Below, piece by piece: positions 33,939-45,258 of a DNA stretch of 64,000 nt. The translations under genes were made by a program, and so were the position numbers. The stretch is from Warburgia ugandensis. Taxonomy: Eukaryota > Streptophyta > Magnoliopsida > Canellales > Canellaceae. Positions within the stretch are counted from its first letter, which is position 1. Each line of letters begins with the position of its first letter. The notes below the pieces were generated by a model that made no database searches, was not told the origin of the DNA, and was given only the letters and a program-made list of their open reading frames with translations. The DNA is taken from contig CP141130.1 of NCBI GenBank assembly GCA_035236585.1, positions 29,213,501 through 29,277,500 on the forward strand, read 5' to 3'.

Positions 33939-35340
33939 GTAATACCACTATTTTTTGGTACATTTTCAAGTCATGAATAAAATAAAGTTGTTTTCAAAAT
34001 GATAAATGGATAGGATAATGTCAGTGCATGTTTTACAATGTTTAAGTGATGAAAGAGAATAACCAATGATAAGCTAGAAATACAAGGTTTTTGACGTTGC
34101 AAAGTGGAAGGGGGCCTAGCTAAAATGATCTAGAATTAATGAAGCCCAAAATGGTAATGCAGGAGATCTCACACTATAGACTTAAAGTCTACTTACGATA
34201 GCCCATGGTAGATATCATGGACTGGAGAACACCAATCATAAAGAGATGCCCAATAACCCATGTAGATTTGGACATTTTGGACTAAAAACTAGGCCATGTG
34301 TTGAACAATTTTTCCTCAACATTAGCTCCAAGGGAAAAAGTCCAAGTCCATAGCCATAAAATGGGGAGTTTCCTAGTAGAGGTAGGACTCTTAACTTAGA
34401 CTAAAATGATGAAAAATACAAAATCCAAAAGGGAAAGGACATGAATATAGTATATGGAGTGGAGACCTAAACCATCTAGCAAAAAGCCTTGAATGAACCT
34501 AGACTGGTACTTGTCCAAAACATGTTTCAACCTAGGAGGATTATGACTCCTTGGTTGATAAGGAAAGGTAAGACTATGTAAGAGGTAGAAGTTTTAGAAG
34601 AATAAAATACCTAGGAGAGCTAGGAAACAAATTAATTATATTTATAAGTAGAAGATGTCTTAGCCTAGCTAGATGTTTTGGATGCAAGACGTCTTAGAGA
34701 GAAAAAGTGAAAGAGAAAGAAGGAGAAGGAGAAGGAGAAGGAGAAGGAGAAGGAGAAGGAGAAGAGAGATTATCTAGCTTGTAGCAAACCTAGATAAGAT
34801 AGAAAAAACAAGATAGGTTCTACGTTAAATTGACTACGAGGTACGTGACCCTAGAGTTGTTAAGTTTCTTTTATGTTTTCCATACTTTTTCATGATGAAA
34901 CCATATGTTTTGCTTGCTTAATTCTTGCTTAAAAATGTAACTCATGATCAAGAATGGATCATGAAAGTTTCCAAATGTGATTATCTAGTAATCTACAAGT
35001 TTTCGACCCCTAATAATTTAGAAGTCAAAATCCTATGTTACTTACTCTTTTGGGGTGTTCTTTTTGAACTATAAATATGATTATGTTAAGGTAGGCCTCT
35101 CATTCTTAAATTGGAGAAATTTTACATCTATATTAGGAACTATTAAACAATGAAGTTTTATTGTTTAATTACAAATGTTTTGAGAATGAATTTTAACATT
35201 TGTATGCTTATTGCTAGGGACATTTTAGATCTAAAAATCATGTTTGATTTGGCTACTATTTTGTGTAAGTTCCATTGATTGTTAGAGGAAATTTGAAAAA
35301 TAATTAGATGACTAATTTTAGTTGATAAAATGTGAGTTTT
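33939..35340 (+). mobile_element. Gypsy-type LTR, 5' part only
   Basis: The start TGTAATACCACTATTTTTTGG resembles the TGTAATAACCCC start of B-family LTRs but the body differs. A TATAAGTA box is at 34643, a (GGAGAA)n repeat at 34719-34764 and a donor-like GAG/GTACGT at 34841. It breaks off at TGAGTTTT/TGTGACACCCC (35340/35341), where a minus-strand LTR begins. No genes are present. Confidence 0.55.
34719..34764 (+). repeat. (GGAGAA)n hexanucleotide repeat
   Basis: About seven AAGGAG units lie 70 bp downstream of a TATA box, in the leader of the LTR fragment. Confidence 0.95.
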
Positions 35341-35944
35341 TGTGACACCCCAAGTTTTTCATGACAATATAATAACAATTTATATAAAACACAATCGGGA
35401 TCCCTGTTTTAAAAACTTTGATTTTTAAAATGACCAAAACAAAACTTAAAATAGAAGCATTTCTTTAAAAAATTCGGGGAGTCATACAACCACAATACTA
35501 CAAATTTAACGGTGAAATGAAATATCATTTCTATTGAAAATTTGACAAAGTTTCCTTTGTATTTTGGACCATTGCACATAACCAGTGCAATACAAAACCA
35601 CCTGATAAACAATATATAAGACATATCATATGGGAGACTCAGTTTCCACACCCATCCACCACCAAATACTATTTTCAATTAAATATACTCCAACAATGGA
35701 TAAGAAATATAGTCACGACAAAACACCTAAGGTCCCTCCATACAGCCATTACATCTAACATGAATTCATATTCTTACATTTAGGTAACCTTGCAATTTTA
35801 ATTAAAGTGCAGTCCATACTCAAAACCCAAAGTGAGGTCTTGAACAAAGCTTGTCATCTCTGAACATCCTCAATGCTTCACTAGAAGGCTACCATCACTT
35901 TTACTTGCTCTATCAACACGTCAACCTGTAGTTACTTTTCATTT

Positions 35945-35975
35945 CTGAGGCATTGCAAACAATGCAATGCCTCAG
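35945..35975 (-). repeat. Perfect stem-loop in minus-strand LTR
   Basis: CTGAGGCATTGCA and TGCAATGCCTCAG pair perfectly over 13 bp around loop AACAA. Position and CTGAG/CTCAG ends match the B-family hairpin though most stem bases differ. Confidence 0.9.
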
Positions 35976-36334
35976 CACGCTATGCATGTGTAGGTGATTT
36001 ACATTCAATATAAAATGATAGGAAATCACATGGCGCAAGGTATGAAGATCATGGTAAATCTCGTAAGGTAATTATATATACATAAAACCTCAGATTTACA
36101 AGATGAAAGATATACAAAATCCATGATATGAATAAGGCATCATTAATCATGGTGTCAGGACAAGAAAAATCTGAGAAAATACATAGATACAGGTAAGCCA
36201 TAACCATGCGAATCTATATCCAGAGAACAACATAAATGCATGTCGAAAGCATCCAAACATCATACATGGTCAAGCCCTATGAGTGTCTCAAGTACACTCA
36301 TGGCAACGTGGGGTCAACTCTCAATACCATATGC

Positions 36335-36520
36335 TTTCACCCTTTCACCCACAACGGGGTACTCAAGTACTCACGGGAAGATGTGCTCCAATTTCATTTT
36401 CACCCTTTCACCCACACGGGTACTTAGGCACTCATGGAAAGATGCATTTCATGCCCGCTTTCACCCTTTCACTCACATGGGGCAGTCAGGCACTCACGTG
36501 GGAGGGGGGGGGGGAATGCA
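36335..36520 (+). repeat. ~62-bp tandem repeat in minus-strand LTR
   Basis: TTTCACCCTTTCACCCA-type starts occur at 36335, 36398 and 36459 (spacing 63 and 61). Each is followed by (G)GGT/GCA, then AGGCACTCA(C/T)GG-type sequence. It ends at a run of ten or more G near 36505. Confidence 0.85.
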
Positions 36521-37319
36521 TCCCATCACACACTCAATAGTCTCAATCGTCAAGGCATAGAGACTCCCACGTGTCAAAATCTTAATAGTTAAGTCAATGT
36601 AACTAAAATATACCAAAAACAGTGCATAAAACACATATAAGGCAAGTAGTAAGCATATAGGCAATACATGGTAAAAATGATCTCATGAAACATGATAGGG
36701 CATAAAACCTATGCCTCAAAGTTTCAAATACTATGTCATGATTTAAGAAACCATGTAAATCAAGAATGTAATCACCTACCTCAATAATGCAGTACTCCAA
36801 TCAGATGCGTAAGCTATATCAAGTCGTACACCTTGATGTACCTGTCACATCATAAGTCATCATGGATTGTTAATCCTCTTATTTTCATTATGACTCCTAA
36901 AATTTCTATTTCATTTAGTGAGTCACATGTATCTTTATGATCATATGTCGATCTGACGATCAAATCACTCTTTGGTCAACACATCCTAAGGTAGTTGCTT
37001 AAATCAATTGTCAAGATCATTTTTTTTTAGCAATTCAATGAGATCTGCCCTTCTAATTTCCTAGATCATCTCATGTTTGATGTATACAAATAAGGTCTAA
37101 GGCTTGATCATACATTGATAATCTTGACCTAAGTCATCTAATAGTATTTAGTAGTTTAAGTATTTAAAAGGTGCTCTAAACTAGATTTGTATCTTAAATC
37201 TAGGTCCACCTAATTGAGATGATCTCAATGTCTCTTTCGGATCGTGATTTGGACCTCTATAGCTCCTAGAATCACATTTTTTATGAATAGAAGGAAAAAA
37301 AAAACTCAAAATTAGGAAA

Positions 37320-37600
37320 AAGGAACCGCGGCACGTGTACCGGATGCGTGCAAGTGTGTGTACCGTCCGCATGCTTGTGTACAATTTGCGTGCGAGAGCG
37401 TACAACCCGCGCGTGTGCGTGTGTGCTCTGCATGTGTGTTGCGCATGCTACATGCTGCACAGCATGGCGCATCACGTGGCTATCTGTGTGTCATGCGCGT
37501 ATAGCCAGCATGTGTGCGTGTGTTCGCTATGCGGTGCACCACATGGCATGCTATGTGTGCATGCATGTCTCGTAGGTGTCTTCATGCGGACGGCACACAA
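37320..37600 (-). other. GC-rich, CpG-rich island in minus-strand LTR
   Basis: This stretch is rich in TGTGCG, GTGCGTG and ACCCGCGCG and is surrounded by AT-rich sequence. Open frames over it (37181-37744, both strands) reflect composition. Confidence 0.7.
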
Positions 37601-38316
37601 CTATTTAGAAATCTATTATTCACAGCTAGAAATTTAGTCCTTGAAATATTCGTAGCTATTCTACAAATAACTCTGAGAATCTTTGTTTCATGTCAGCCTT
37701 TATCTCTCAAGTGGCTTTGTTTGAGTTTTCTTAGAAGTGTATAGTAGTAAGTTGCAATAACGTAGGGATGAATCCATAGGGAGGGTATAGTATAAAAATA
37801 TAGTACCAAATCCCAAACTAATGCATGAGACTATGAAGTTCTATTATTCTTAAACAAGAGAAATTAAATTATTTAAATTAACTAAGTTTAAGATAGAATT
37901 AAAGTAACCTAAGTTATAACTACTCTGGGATTAAACATGAGAGACAATGCTAAAAATATGGATAATAGCTACCATAGTCAAACTATGAATTGAAACATAA
38001 ACTTTAAAAAAAAAAAAAAGAAGACAAAATAGTAACTAAAGTTACTAAAATTAACTTTCATTACATTCAATCCTTTGAGCCTTACAATGAATGAAAATAA
38101 GAAAAACAAAAGAAACTAAAATAAACTTCTCATAAATGCTAAAACATTTGGTAGTTCATCTTCAATTTTCACACCCTCTTTCTTCAATGAAATACCCAAT
38201 ATTTCCATCACTACCCCACATTAATCCAAGAAAAATTAGGGAGTAGAATGTCCAACCAATCTAGGAGAAGCAAGAAGATGAAGATGAATACAACCAATCC
38301 ACTAAATAATGGATGC

Positions 38317-38409
38317 ACTTAAGAGAATCGTTGTCCACCCCTTCCTCGGACCCCGCATATGCGGGAGCTTCGTGCACCGGGGCTGCCCCCTTCTTTACTT
38401 GAGAGAATC
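38317..38409 (+). mobile_element. 5'-truncated Au-like SINE with 13-bp target duplication
   Basis: CCTCGGACCCCGCATATGCG, then GGAGCTTCGTGCACCGGGGC, then CTGCCCCCTTCTTT resembles the 3' half of the plant Au SINE, whose body ends TGCACCGGGT-TGCCCTTTTT. The insert itself is 38330-38396 (67 bp). It is flanked by ACTTAAGAGAATC (38317-38329) and ACTTGAGAGAATC (38397-38409), which differ at one position. It stands out as a GC-rich scrap in AT-rich LTR sequence. The tRNA-like promoter half is missing. Confidence 0.75.
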
Positions 38410-39387
38410 ACTAACCAATTAGGAAAAATAGGAAATAATGATTAGAACTATTAAAAAATTAACTAAATTAGATTAATAATAGTAAATAATGTCTATAAAA
38501 CAATAAAAACTAAAGGAGAACAACTTAGCACAATAATTTACTACTAATAAAGAAAATAGAATATGCTTTTTTTTTTAATGTCTCAAGAAAGATAGGTCAT
38601 GGCTATAACCTACAGGCCATAGTTTTGCACCAAATTTCATATGCATGTTCCCAACTTGATATTGAACAAAAGAAAAAACCAAAACCATGCTAAATAGTAC
38701 TTAGCATGCAAGGAGAACCAAAAAAGAAAAACCAGACATGTTCTTGGAACAAAAAGAAAAAAACCCCAAGAAGTCATGCTGCAACCCTCCTTCCAAGTAA
38801 ATCATGGACGGAAAAGCTAGATGAGTTACTCCTCTAAGACCCAAACTCTAGGATTACTTTTTTCCCTTTACTAAGGCTCTCCCTTTATATATCACACCAC
38901 CTCCTACACTTAGAAACTTATAGGAATGCATATCCCTTGTATTTAACATCCTTTCCTCATTGTGTCAATAACATCACACTCTTTCCTAATTGATTTAAAT
39001 AGTTTTTGTTATGTCATCCATTCATTGGTGCAACTTCAAACTAGATCTTATAATTTCTCCAAATAATCTATGAAAAATTTTCAAATTCATCTACCCTTTT
39101 TCTATTTTCTTCTTTGTCTTTTTTTCTTCCTAAAAATGTTTATTCTCAGGTTGATTCTTTCATGGTAAACAATACACTTTAGATAACCTTAAATGTGCAA
39201 CAGTCTCAACCATTAATTCTAAGCCATAGATTTCCTATTTTTTTACACTCCAACGTGAAACACATTTTAGCTCATTTTTTTTTTTTCTCAATATGTGCAC
39301 TTCTTTTTCATTATACGTGTCCTCTTGAAAACATATTTTTTCCTAGTTAAAGTCTAGGAAAAACAATTTGTAACAATGCAGCATGTG

Positions 39388-39390
<3 letters not shown>

Positions 39391-39464
<74 letters not shown>
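39391..39464 (-). repeat. (GA)n / (CT)n microsatellite
   Basis: A 74-bp GA run on the plus strand is a CT tract in the sense of element C's LTR. Confidence 0.98.
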
Positions 39465-39469
<5 letters not shown>

Positions 39470-41822
39470 GTGGACCCTTTCTGCGTGGCTTTTAGAGCTA
39501 AGAAAATATGTAAAAATATGTAGCTCTTTTTTATGCTAGCATAGGACTTCCTATATAATGTGATGCATGCATGACTTCTTCATAGATAGTAAGGTGGTGG
39601 AAAATTAGATGAGAACTTATCACCTTTGTTGTAATCTCAGTCGTGTGATGCTTGCTTGGGGATTCTGAGTACTCTAAAAATGATATGGACCCTCCCTTTT
39701 GCATTTGGAAAATTTTAGTTGCTGGTTCTTAACTTGATTTTGATCTTTTAAGTTCCATCTAGATTGATCCAAACTATTAATTTTGTCCTACCTTAATTGG
39801 AGATTGAGGAGGTTGACTAACTTAATCTAACTCCTTGATTTTGGTTTTCCACTTACAAAAAATAGAAAAAACTAATTAATACTATTTTACAAGCTATTTA
39901 ACCATATACTTACATTGGATGTTCATCTAACCATGAAAATACACCAATTCATTGTTTGATGATTAATAAATATTTTAGTGCAATTATAGCCTATAGATGT
40001 GAAATTGAACATCCAAATACACTAAAATAAACTTAGGGTTTTTAGTATAGAAATAGACACTCAACACACCTCCATACTAGTATTTTGCTAGTACCAAGAA
40101 AAATATGCAAAAAATAGTTTTGTAAATTGCCATTTTCACAAGGTACTTATGATTGCATTTAGCGTAATGCAATAAGCCATTGAACCCCTTAGTAAACCCT
40201 AGTAGAGCAGTTAGGCCTTGTGAGGGTTTGTAGTGAATTTCCCCTCAAAATTCAAAAAACCATTTTCAGTTCAATTCCTAATTTTATCTTAGAGAATTTT
40301 TTTGATAAATCCACCAACTTTAACATGCTAATAGAAATGAATGAATGTTCAAAACCCTACTCATATGTTAAAGATATTCCAAATGAGCTCAGATCTTAGA
40401 GTGTAGTGTGTGTATAGTATACATGTACGATAGATCTCTGTTTCTATGTAGACTACAACTTCTAAAACTCCATTTGAAATATGTTTTAACCTCAATTCTC
40501 ACTAATGACATACACTCAAAGTTATAAACTCTCAGTAAAAGGGGTAAATCATATCTCTCATTAATATGTAAGTGGAATCAATAAAAGAAAAAAATATTCA
40601 CACATACTCATTAAAGAATAGGAATTACTAAGGAACTATTTTCATTGATCCCTTTAGAAAGGATGCTATTACCAAAAATTTAGAAATACTACGCTTTAAC
40701 ACCTATCCATTCATATCCTCATTGATACTATATTCATCTTGGAATCAATAGGTCTTAAAATAGGACTAAATGTATGCTTGGAACAGGATATGAAAAGAAA
40801 GTGATATGGTGGTTTCAAAGATTTTAAAAAATTAGTAGAGGTCTTCAACTACAAAGTTGACAATTCTTCTTCTTTTGCATTGAAGTGAACATTTTGTCAC
40901 TTTCCTTCTTCCTTTTCCTTTTAGAACTTTTTTTTCACTTTTTTTGTGTACTTGCAAGTGTAACTTTTTCTTTATTCTTAACATTTACTTTTTTAATTAT
41001 ATTTCAACTTCAAGATATTTCTTCAATCATTTCTAACTTATTTTGAAGAAAATAGGTAATAGATAATTTATACTAGGATAATATGGGTACATGTAACTTG
41101 GTTTAAGTAAAGAAATAGCTTATAAAAGGCTCAAAAGAGCTAGCTATATGTTTGGGTAGGCTTTATGTCTCTATGTCAACAACAAGGATTTTCTAGGTTT
41201 CATATAACCTATCAGATTTAATAAACTTCTAAGAAATTAAGTGTAATACTCCAATAATTCTTTGATAATTGGCCAAATCAAAAGAATGATGGAATCAATT
41301 ATAAATTGAGCATGCTAAAGAAAATTTGAATTTATTTATAACCCTCATAAGAAAAGAATGACTCTTAGCTCTCACATAGGTTATAAGTCTCCACTGAATT
41401 TCCTAAAGATCTACAAGTCATAACTACTTATTAATCTAGGCCATATACATAGAATTATCTATACAATTATGATCTAAGGTTTAGCTTCCATGAAATACTT
41501 TTGTTAGTAAAATAATGAACTAATCATATACAATTCCATTAATAAGCTATAGTTAGATAAACTAAACTTCAAAAAGTTCAATTCTCATCACGGTATAGGA
41601 ATTGACCTAAAAACTCAATTTTTATTTTATTTTTTTCAAAAATTTTAAAAATAAAGGAAAAAAAACTAGAAAAGACCAAAATTTTCTAGAATTCTACACC
41701 CTCACACCTAAATGAAACATTATCCCAAATGTTCGAAACATAGTACTAAAATGTAAAATAGGGGTGATGTTGAAAAATAACTAATTCTAAAAAATTAACA
41801 TAAAAAGTGGTACATAGTTTAA

Positions 41823-41934
41823 TCATATAGTCAAAGCTAGTGGAATGATGTGCCAGTACCCTGTATTGTGAGAGGCTACTATTTAATCAACATTACCTTA
41901 CTGGCACATAGTTCCACTAGCTTTGACTATATGA
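41823..41934. repeat. Inverted duplication at end of pol remnant
   Basis: ATCATATAGTCAAAGCTAGT (from 41823), followed by GGAATGATGTGCCAGTA, is mirrored by TACTGGCACATAGTTCC then ACTAGCTTTGACTATATGAT (ending 41934). The arms are about 37 bp with few mismatches around a ~40-bp spacer. The right arm is part of the integrase C-terminal region; the left arm is an inverted copy. Confidence 0.85.
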
Positions 41935-42640
41935 TCTTGTTCTCCTTGACTTTGCTATAGTAAGTCGATGCCCAACATGGTCATCTGTACAGAGCCTCAT
42001 ATCGTACCATACTTTGAATGGAAGCTATTATTATATGCAAACTCTACCAGTGGCAAGTTCTCATCCCAATTGCCCTTCCAAACAATCATGCATGCCCCTA
42101 GCATGTCCTCTAAGGTCTAGATCATCCTCTTAGACTTCTCCTCAGTCTATGGATGGAATGCTATACTATAAGTCAATGATAATCCCAATGATTTTTTCAC
42201 ACTCTTCAAAAAGTGGAATTTGAATCGGTTGTCGCTGTAAGAGGTGATGATAACAAGCACTCTATGTAAGCTCATTATCTCTTGAAAATACAACTTTGCT
42301 AAGCTATCAGTGTTTCAAGTTTGGAGATGGGGAGAAAGTGTGCAGACTTAGCCAATCAATGATTACCCATATCATATCATGTCCCCTGGATGTCCTAGGC
42401 AACCCTACTATGAAGTCATAGTGATATGGTCCCACTTTTATTTAGGAAGCTCAAGAAGTTGAAATAGTTTTACCAATTGTTGATGCTTGATTCAACTTGC
42501 TAACAAACTAAGCATCTCTCAACAAACTATCCCACATCCTTCTTCATGTTGTCCCACCATAAATGCCTTTCTAGATCTTGATATAGTTGGGTACCCCTGG
42601 AATGAACCATGTACTAGGACTGATGTGCTTCCTTGAGAAT
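41885..42640 (-). pseudogene. Chromovirus integrase remnant, minus strand
   Basis: Reading the minus strand from 42640, degraded zinc-finger sequence (HYWW-like, CLVCQQ-like positions at about 42610-42490) is followed by the WDHITM...GLPR...HDMI core start (about 42450-42370). Much later comes the YEALYR-PCW block (about 42010-41965) and the C-terminal GENKII-SKLVE (41950-41900). Many stops and shifts are present and part of the core is poorly kept. The C-terminal module and chromodomain are absent; the sequence ends in an inverted duplication at the junction with Athila C. Confidence 0.75.
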
Positions 42641-42899
42641 TTCCTATCTTAGTTCATCATTCGCTGGAACTACTAATTTGTCTTAGATCCCAACACCACC
42701 ATCTGCCCCTCATATAAATCTTAGCTTTATAACTAGTGCCTAACTCATCTCATCCCCCTATTGTTTCTAAAGAACTATGTTTATAATAATGGATCTCATC
42801 GTTAGGTTTGCAGTAAAAAATCTTGCATCAATATGCTCCAACTCATGTTTTTAACTGATAATCTCTTACAGTAGTCTCTATCTTCTGAAAAACGTATTA

Positions 42900-44060
42900 G
42901 CACACATGCCCTATGCCTTTCTACTTAGAACATTGGCCTTCCTTGGATGATACCGGATGGAAAATTTAGTCTTTCAACTATTCCATCCATCTCCTTTATC
43001 TCTTGTTGAGATCCAGCAGAGAAAATATATACTTCAAACTTTTATGATCGGTAAATACTTCAAACCTCTATTAATATAGGTAGTGCCTACAAATCTTCAA
43101 GGAAAAAATCACTACTGCTACCTTCATGTCATGGCTTGGATATTAGCTCATGCTTCCTTAACTATGGTGAGGCATAAGCAATTGGCTTCTGTGCTGCATC
43201 TATACACAACCTAAACTATTACTTGAAGTGTCACGATATTCCATGAATCCTCCATTACCTGATGGTAGGGTCAATATTAATAGAGTTGTCAATCTTGTCT
43301 TCAACTCCTGAAAGATGGCTTCACTCTCTGCAGTCAATGCAATTCTCACATCCTTCCAAGTTAGCTTCGAAGATAAGGCAATTTGTGAGAACCCCTCAAT
43401 AAATTTGAGGTAATATCTAGCTAACCCTAGAAAGCTCCACATCTCTATCAATATTTTTGGGGTTTTCTAGTTCTCCACTACTTCAACTCTAGTAGGATCC
43501 ACACTATCCTTGGAAATAATATCGCTCAAGAAATTCACTTCCCCTAATCAAAAGTCACACTTACTAAACTTTGCATATAAGTGATCAGTCCTAAGTGTGT
43601 AGTACTATTTGTAAGTGCTCTTGATTCTCCTCCTAGCTTTAAAAGTATACTAGTATATCATCAACATAAATGACCATGAATTTTTCAAGACACTACCTAA
43701 AGACTCTATTCATGTGGTCCATAAATGTTGCAGGAGTGTTCCTCTGTCTAAATGGCATGACTCTAAACTCATAGTGGCCATATCAAGTTCTAAAAGCCGG
43801 TGATAGCCAGACCCCAAGTCAATCCTCAAAAATATTTTTGCTGCTTGTTGTTGGTCAAATAAATAATCCATTTGAGGTAAGGGATACTTTTACTTGTTAT
43901 ATCATTTAGCATTTGATAGTCTACAAAGAGTCTCATCGATCCATCTTTTTTCTTAAGGATAAGTTCTGGCACTTCACATGGTTATACACTAGCCCTAATA
44001 AAGCCCTTATCCAATAGTTCTTAGAGTTGACTCTTCTGCTTCCTCAACTCAACCAATGCT
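42900..44060 (-). pseudogene. Chromovirus RT and RNase H remnant, minus strand
   Basis: On the minus strand the [20 protein letters not shown] block lies at about 43960-43900, and the catalytic VIYVDDILVY at about 43680-43650. The connection MWSFLGLARYYLKFIEGFSQ and ELKTRLTTLLILTLPSGNGG is in an open frame at 43451-43200. RNase H continues to about 42950 in broken form. This remnant keeps the GLARYY block that element B has lost, so it comes from another copy or family. Multiple stops exclude function. Confidence 0.85.
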
Positions 44061-44289
44061 AACCTATGCTTTGCCTTGGAAATAGGAGATGTACCTAGTA
44101 TCAACTTAGTAATGAAATTAATCTCCCATCTTGGTGGCAATCTAGGTAAATCTTTGGAAAACACATTTGAAAATTTTTATACCATTGCCACATCATTTAG
44201 TTTAGGTCTCTCAACCTCTACTACCTTTCCTCCCCAAGTGCATCAAAGATCACATGCTCTTTCAACAATCACTAGTATCTCAATATAAT

Positions 44290-44700
44290 GCAACCCAATC
44301 CATTCCCAAGATAAAATCAAAGTTCATCATCTTTAGAAGGATTAGGTTAGCATCCATCTGTCTACCTGAAATCCTAATGGGAACGTCCTAAGGATACTTC
44401 ATAGTGTGAATGGAATTAGACATTAGAGTCATAACATCTAGATGAAATCCTAAGTTCTGAACAGAAAACTCCATTGATCAAGCAAAATCTTAAGATATAA
44501 GTAAAAGAGTTGAACCCGTATTAGATAATATATGAGCAGGTATATCACAAATGCGTATTGTCCCTTCCACCACTGCATTTGAAGTTTGAACATGCTCTAT
44601 AGTGATAACGAACATGCATCGCTAGCTATGAGGCATGGGGTTTTGAGGCATCTTCACATCAATCTTCTTCTTTAGGCATGTAATATAGTAAATTTTATAA
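44290..44700 (-). pseudogene. Chromovirus protease remnant, minus strand
   Basis: On the minus strand, QTSNAVVEGTIRICDIPAHI (about 44596-44530), then SNTGSTLL at the active site (DTGSTH in intact relatives), then FDFILGMDWV (about 44330-44300) appear in the order of a chromovirus protease. Stops interrupt it. Gag and the 5' LTR of this element are not found beyond 44700. Confidence 0.8.
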
Positions 44701-45258
44701 TCCAATTATATGATCTAAAAAAGGGGTATTTTTCCCTTTAACTAATACCTTTTGTGGAATTATTGGGAACAAGAGATAGATATCCATCATGACATCAAGT
44801 GTAAAACTAAGGAATAAGATCAACTGACTAACTTAAGGAAGCTATGAAAGGTACAAAGTCTTAAAGGAAGTGGAGTGTAGAACCTTGAGCTTAGAAAGAG
44901 ACCTTAGACTATGAATAAGTCATTACTAGGCTATAAGATGCTTAATATACATTATAACCAAGGCATATACCATAGAGTAAGTAAGATGGAATGGATAATT
45001 CACTAAGAGTTATTACCCATTAATGAAACCCTAGGTGAATGGAATATAAAACCTAAGTTATAACACAGACTTAATATATATGGGAAATTTACTTAATAGC
45101 CTAATAGATTGAAATGAATAATCAATTAACAAATTTGTATGGTGTATGTCACCATAGGTTAGAACTAGGTAGAGTAGAAAATAAATCATATACAACTAGC
45201 AATTGTATATAAAATGTAATGATAAAGTGAGAGAAAGGTGTTGGGAGCTACCAATGCT
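44701..45258. other. Unassigned AT-rich sequence left of Athila D
   Basis: About 560 bp lies between the minus-strand pol remnant and the start of Athila D. No frame or LTR signature is recognised. It probably joined the sequence at 63307 before D inserted. Confidence 0.4.

Larger units (their letters stand above)
35341..37717 (-). mobile_element. Gypsy-type LTR, minus strand, upstream end lost
   Basis: TGTGACACCCC at 35341 is the inverse of an LTR end of the type GGGTGTCACA. Moving upstream on the minus strand there is a perfect stem-loop (35975-35945), a ~62-bp tandem repeat (36335-36520) and a GC-rich island (37320-37600). It is cut at 37717 by the end of element C. It has the same architecture as the 1-1870 LTR and the B family (GC island, then AT-rich leader, then hairpin near the end), but the sequence is different. 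No genes are present. Confidence 0.65.
37718..40066 (-). mobile_element. Element C 3' LTR
   Basis: This LTR of 2.35 kb has TG...CA ends on the minus strand. It has a CT tract (39464-39391 on the minus strand) about 600 bp from its start, comparable with the tract 500 bp into the LTR of element A. It contains a short SINE remnant at 38330-38396. No coding frame is supported. Confidence 0.82.
37718..41822 (-). mobile_element. Element C: 3' end of an Athila-like retrotransposon, minus strand
   Basis: On the minus strand the order is 3' untranslated region (41822-40067), polypurine tract (GGAGGTG, next to 40067) and 3' LTR (40066-37718). The LTR begins TGTTGAGTGTC like element A and ends ACACTTCTAAGAAAACTCAAACA, which aligns with the ends of A and D. 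The untranslated region matches those of A, D and E in order and includes the TAGGTGTGAGGGTGTAGAATTC box near 41690. No gag or pol of C remains; a chromovirus pol fragment abuts at 41823. Confidence 0.82.

Noticed and set aside
36236..36560. Three overlapping plus-strand frames in the ~62-bp tandem repeat
   Set aside because: Repeat lengths not divisible by three and all frames open alike; no conserved protein.
37725..37729. GTTTT as right target duplication for the minus LTR starting at 35341 (GTTTT at 35336-35340)
   Set aside because: This GTTTT lies inside the end of element C's LTR (TGTTTGAGTTTTC from 37718), which aligns with A and D ends; the match is chance.
37181..37744. Cysteine/valine-rich frames in the GC-rich island at 37.3-37.6 kb
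   Set aside because: TGTGCG-type simple sequence in an LTR, frames on both strands, no recognisable domain.
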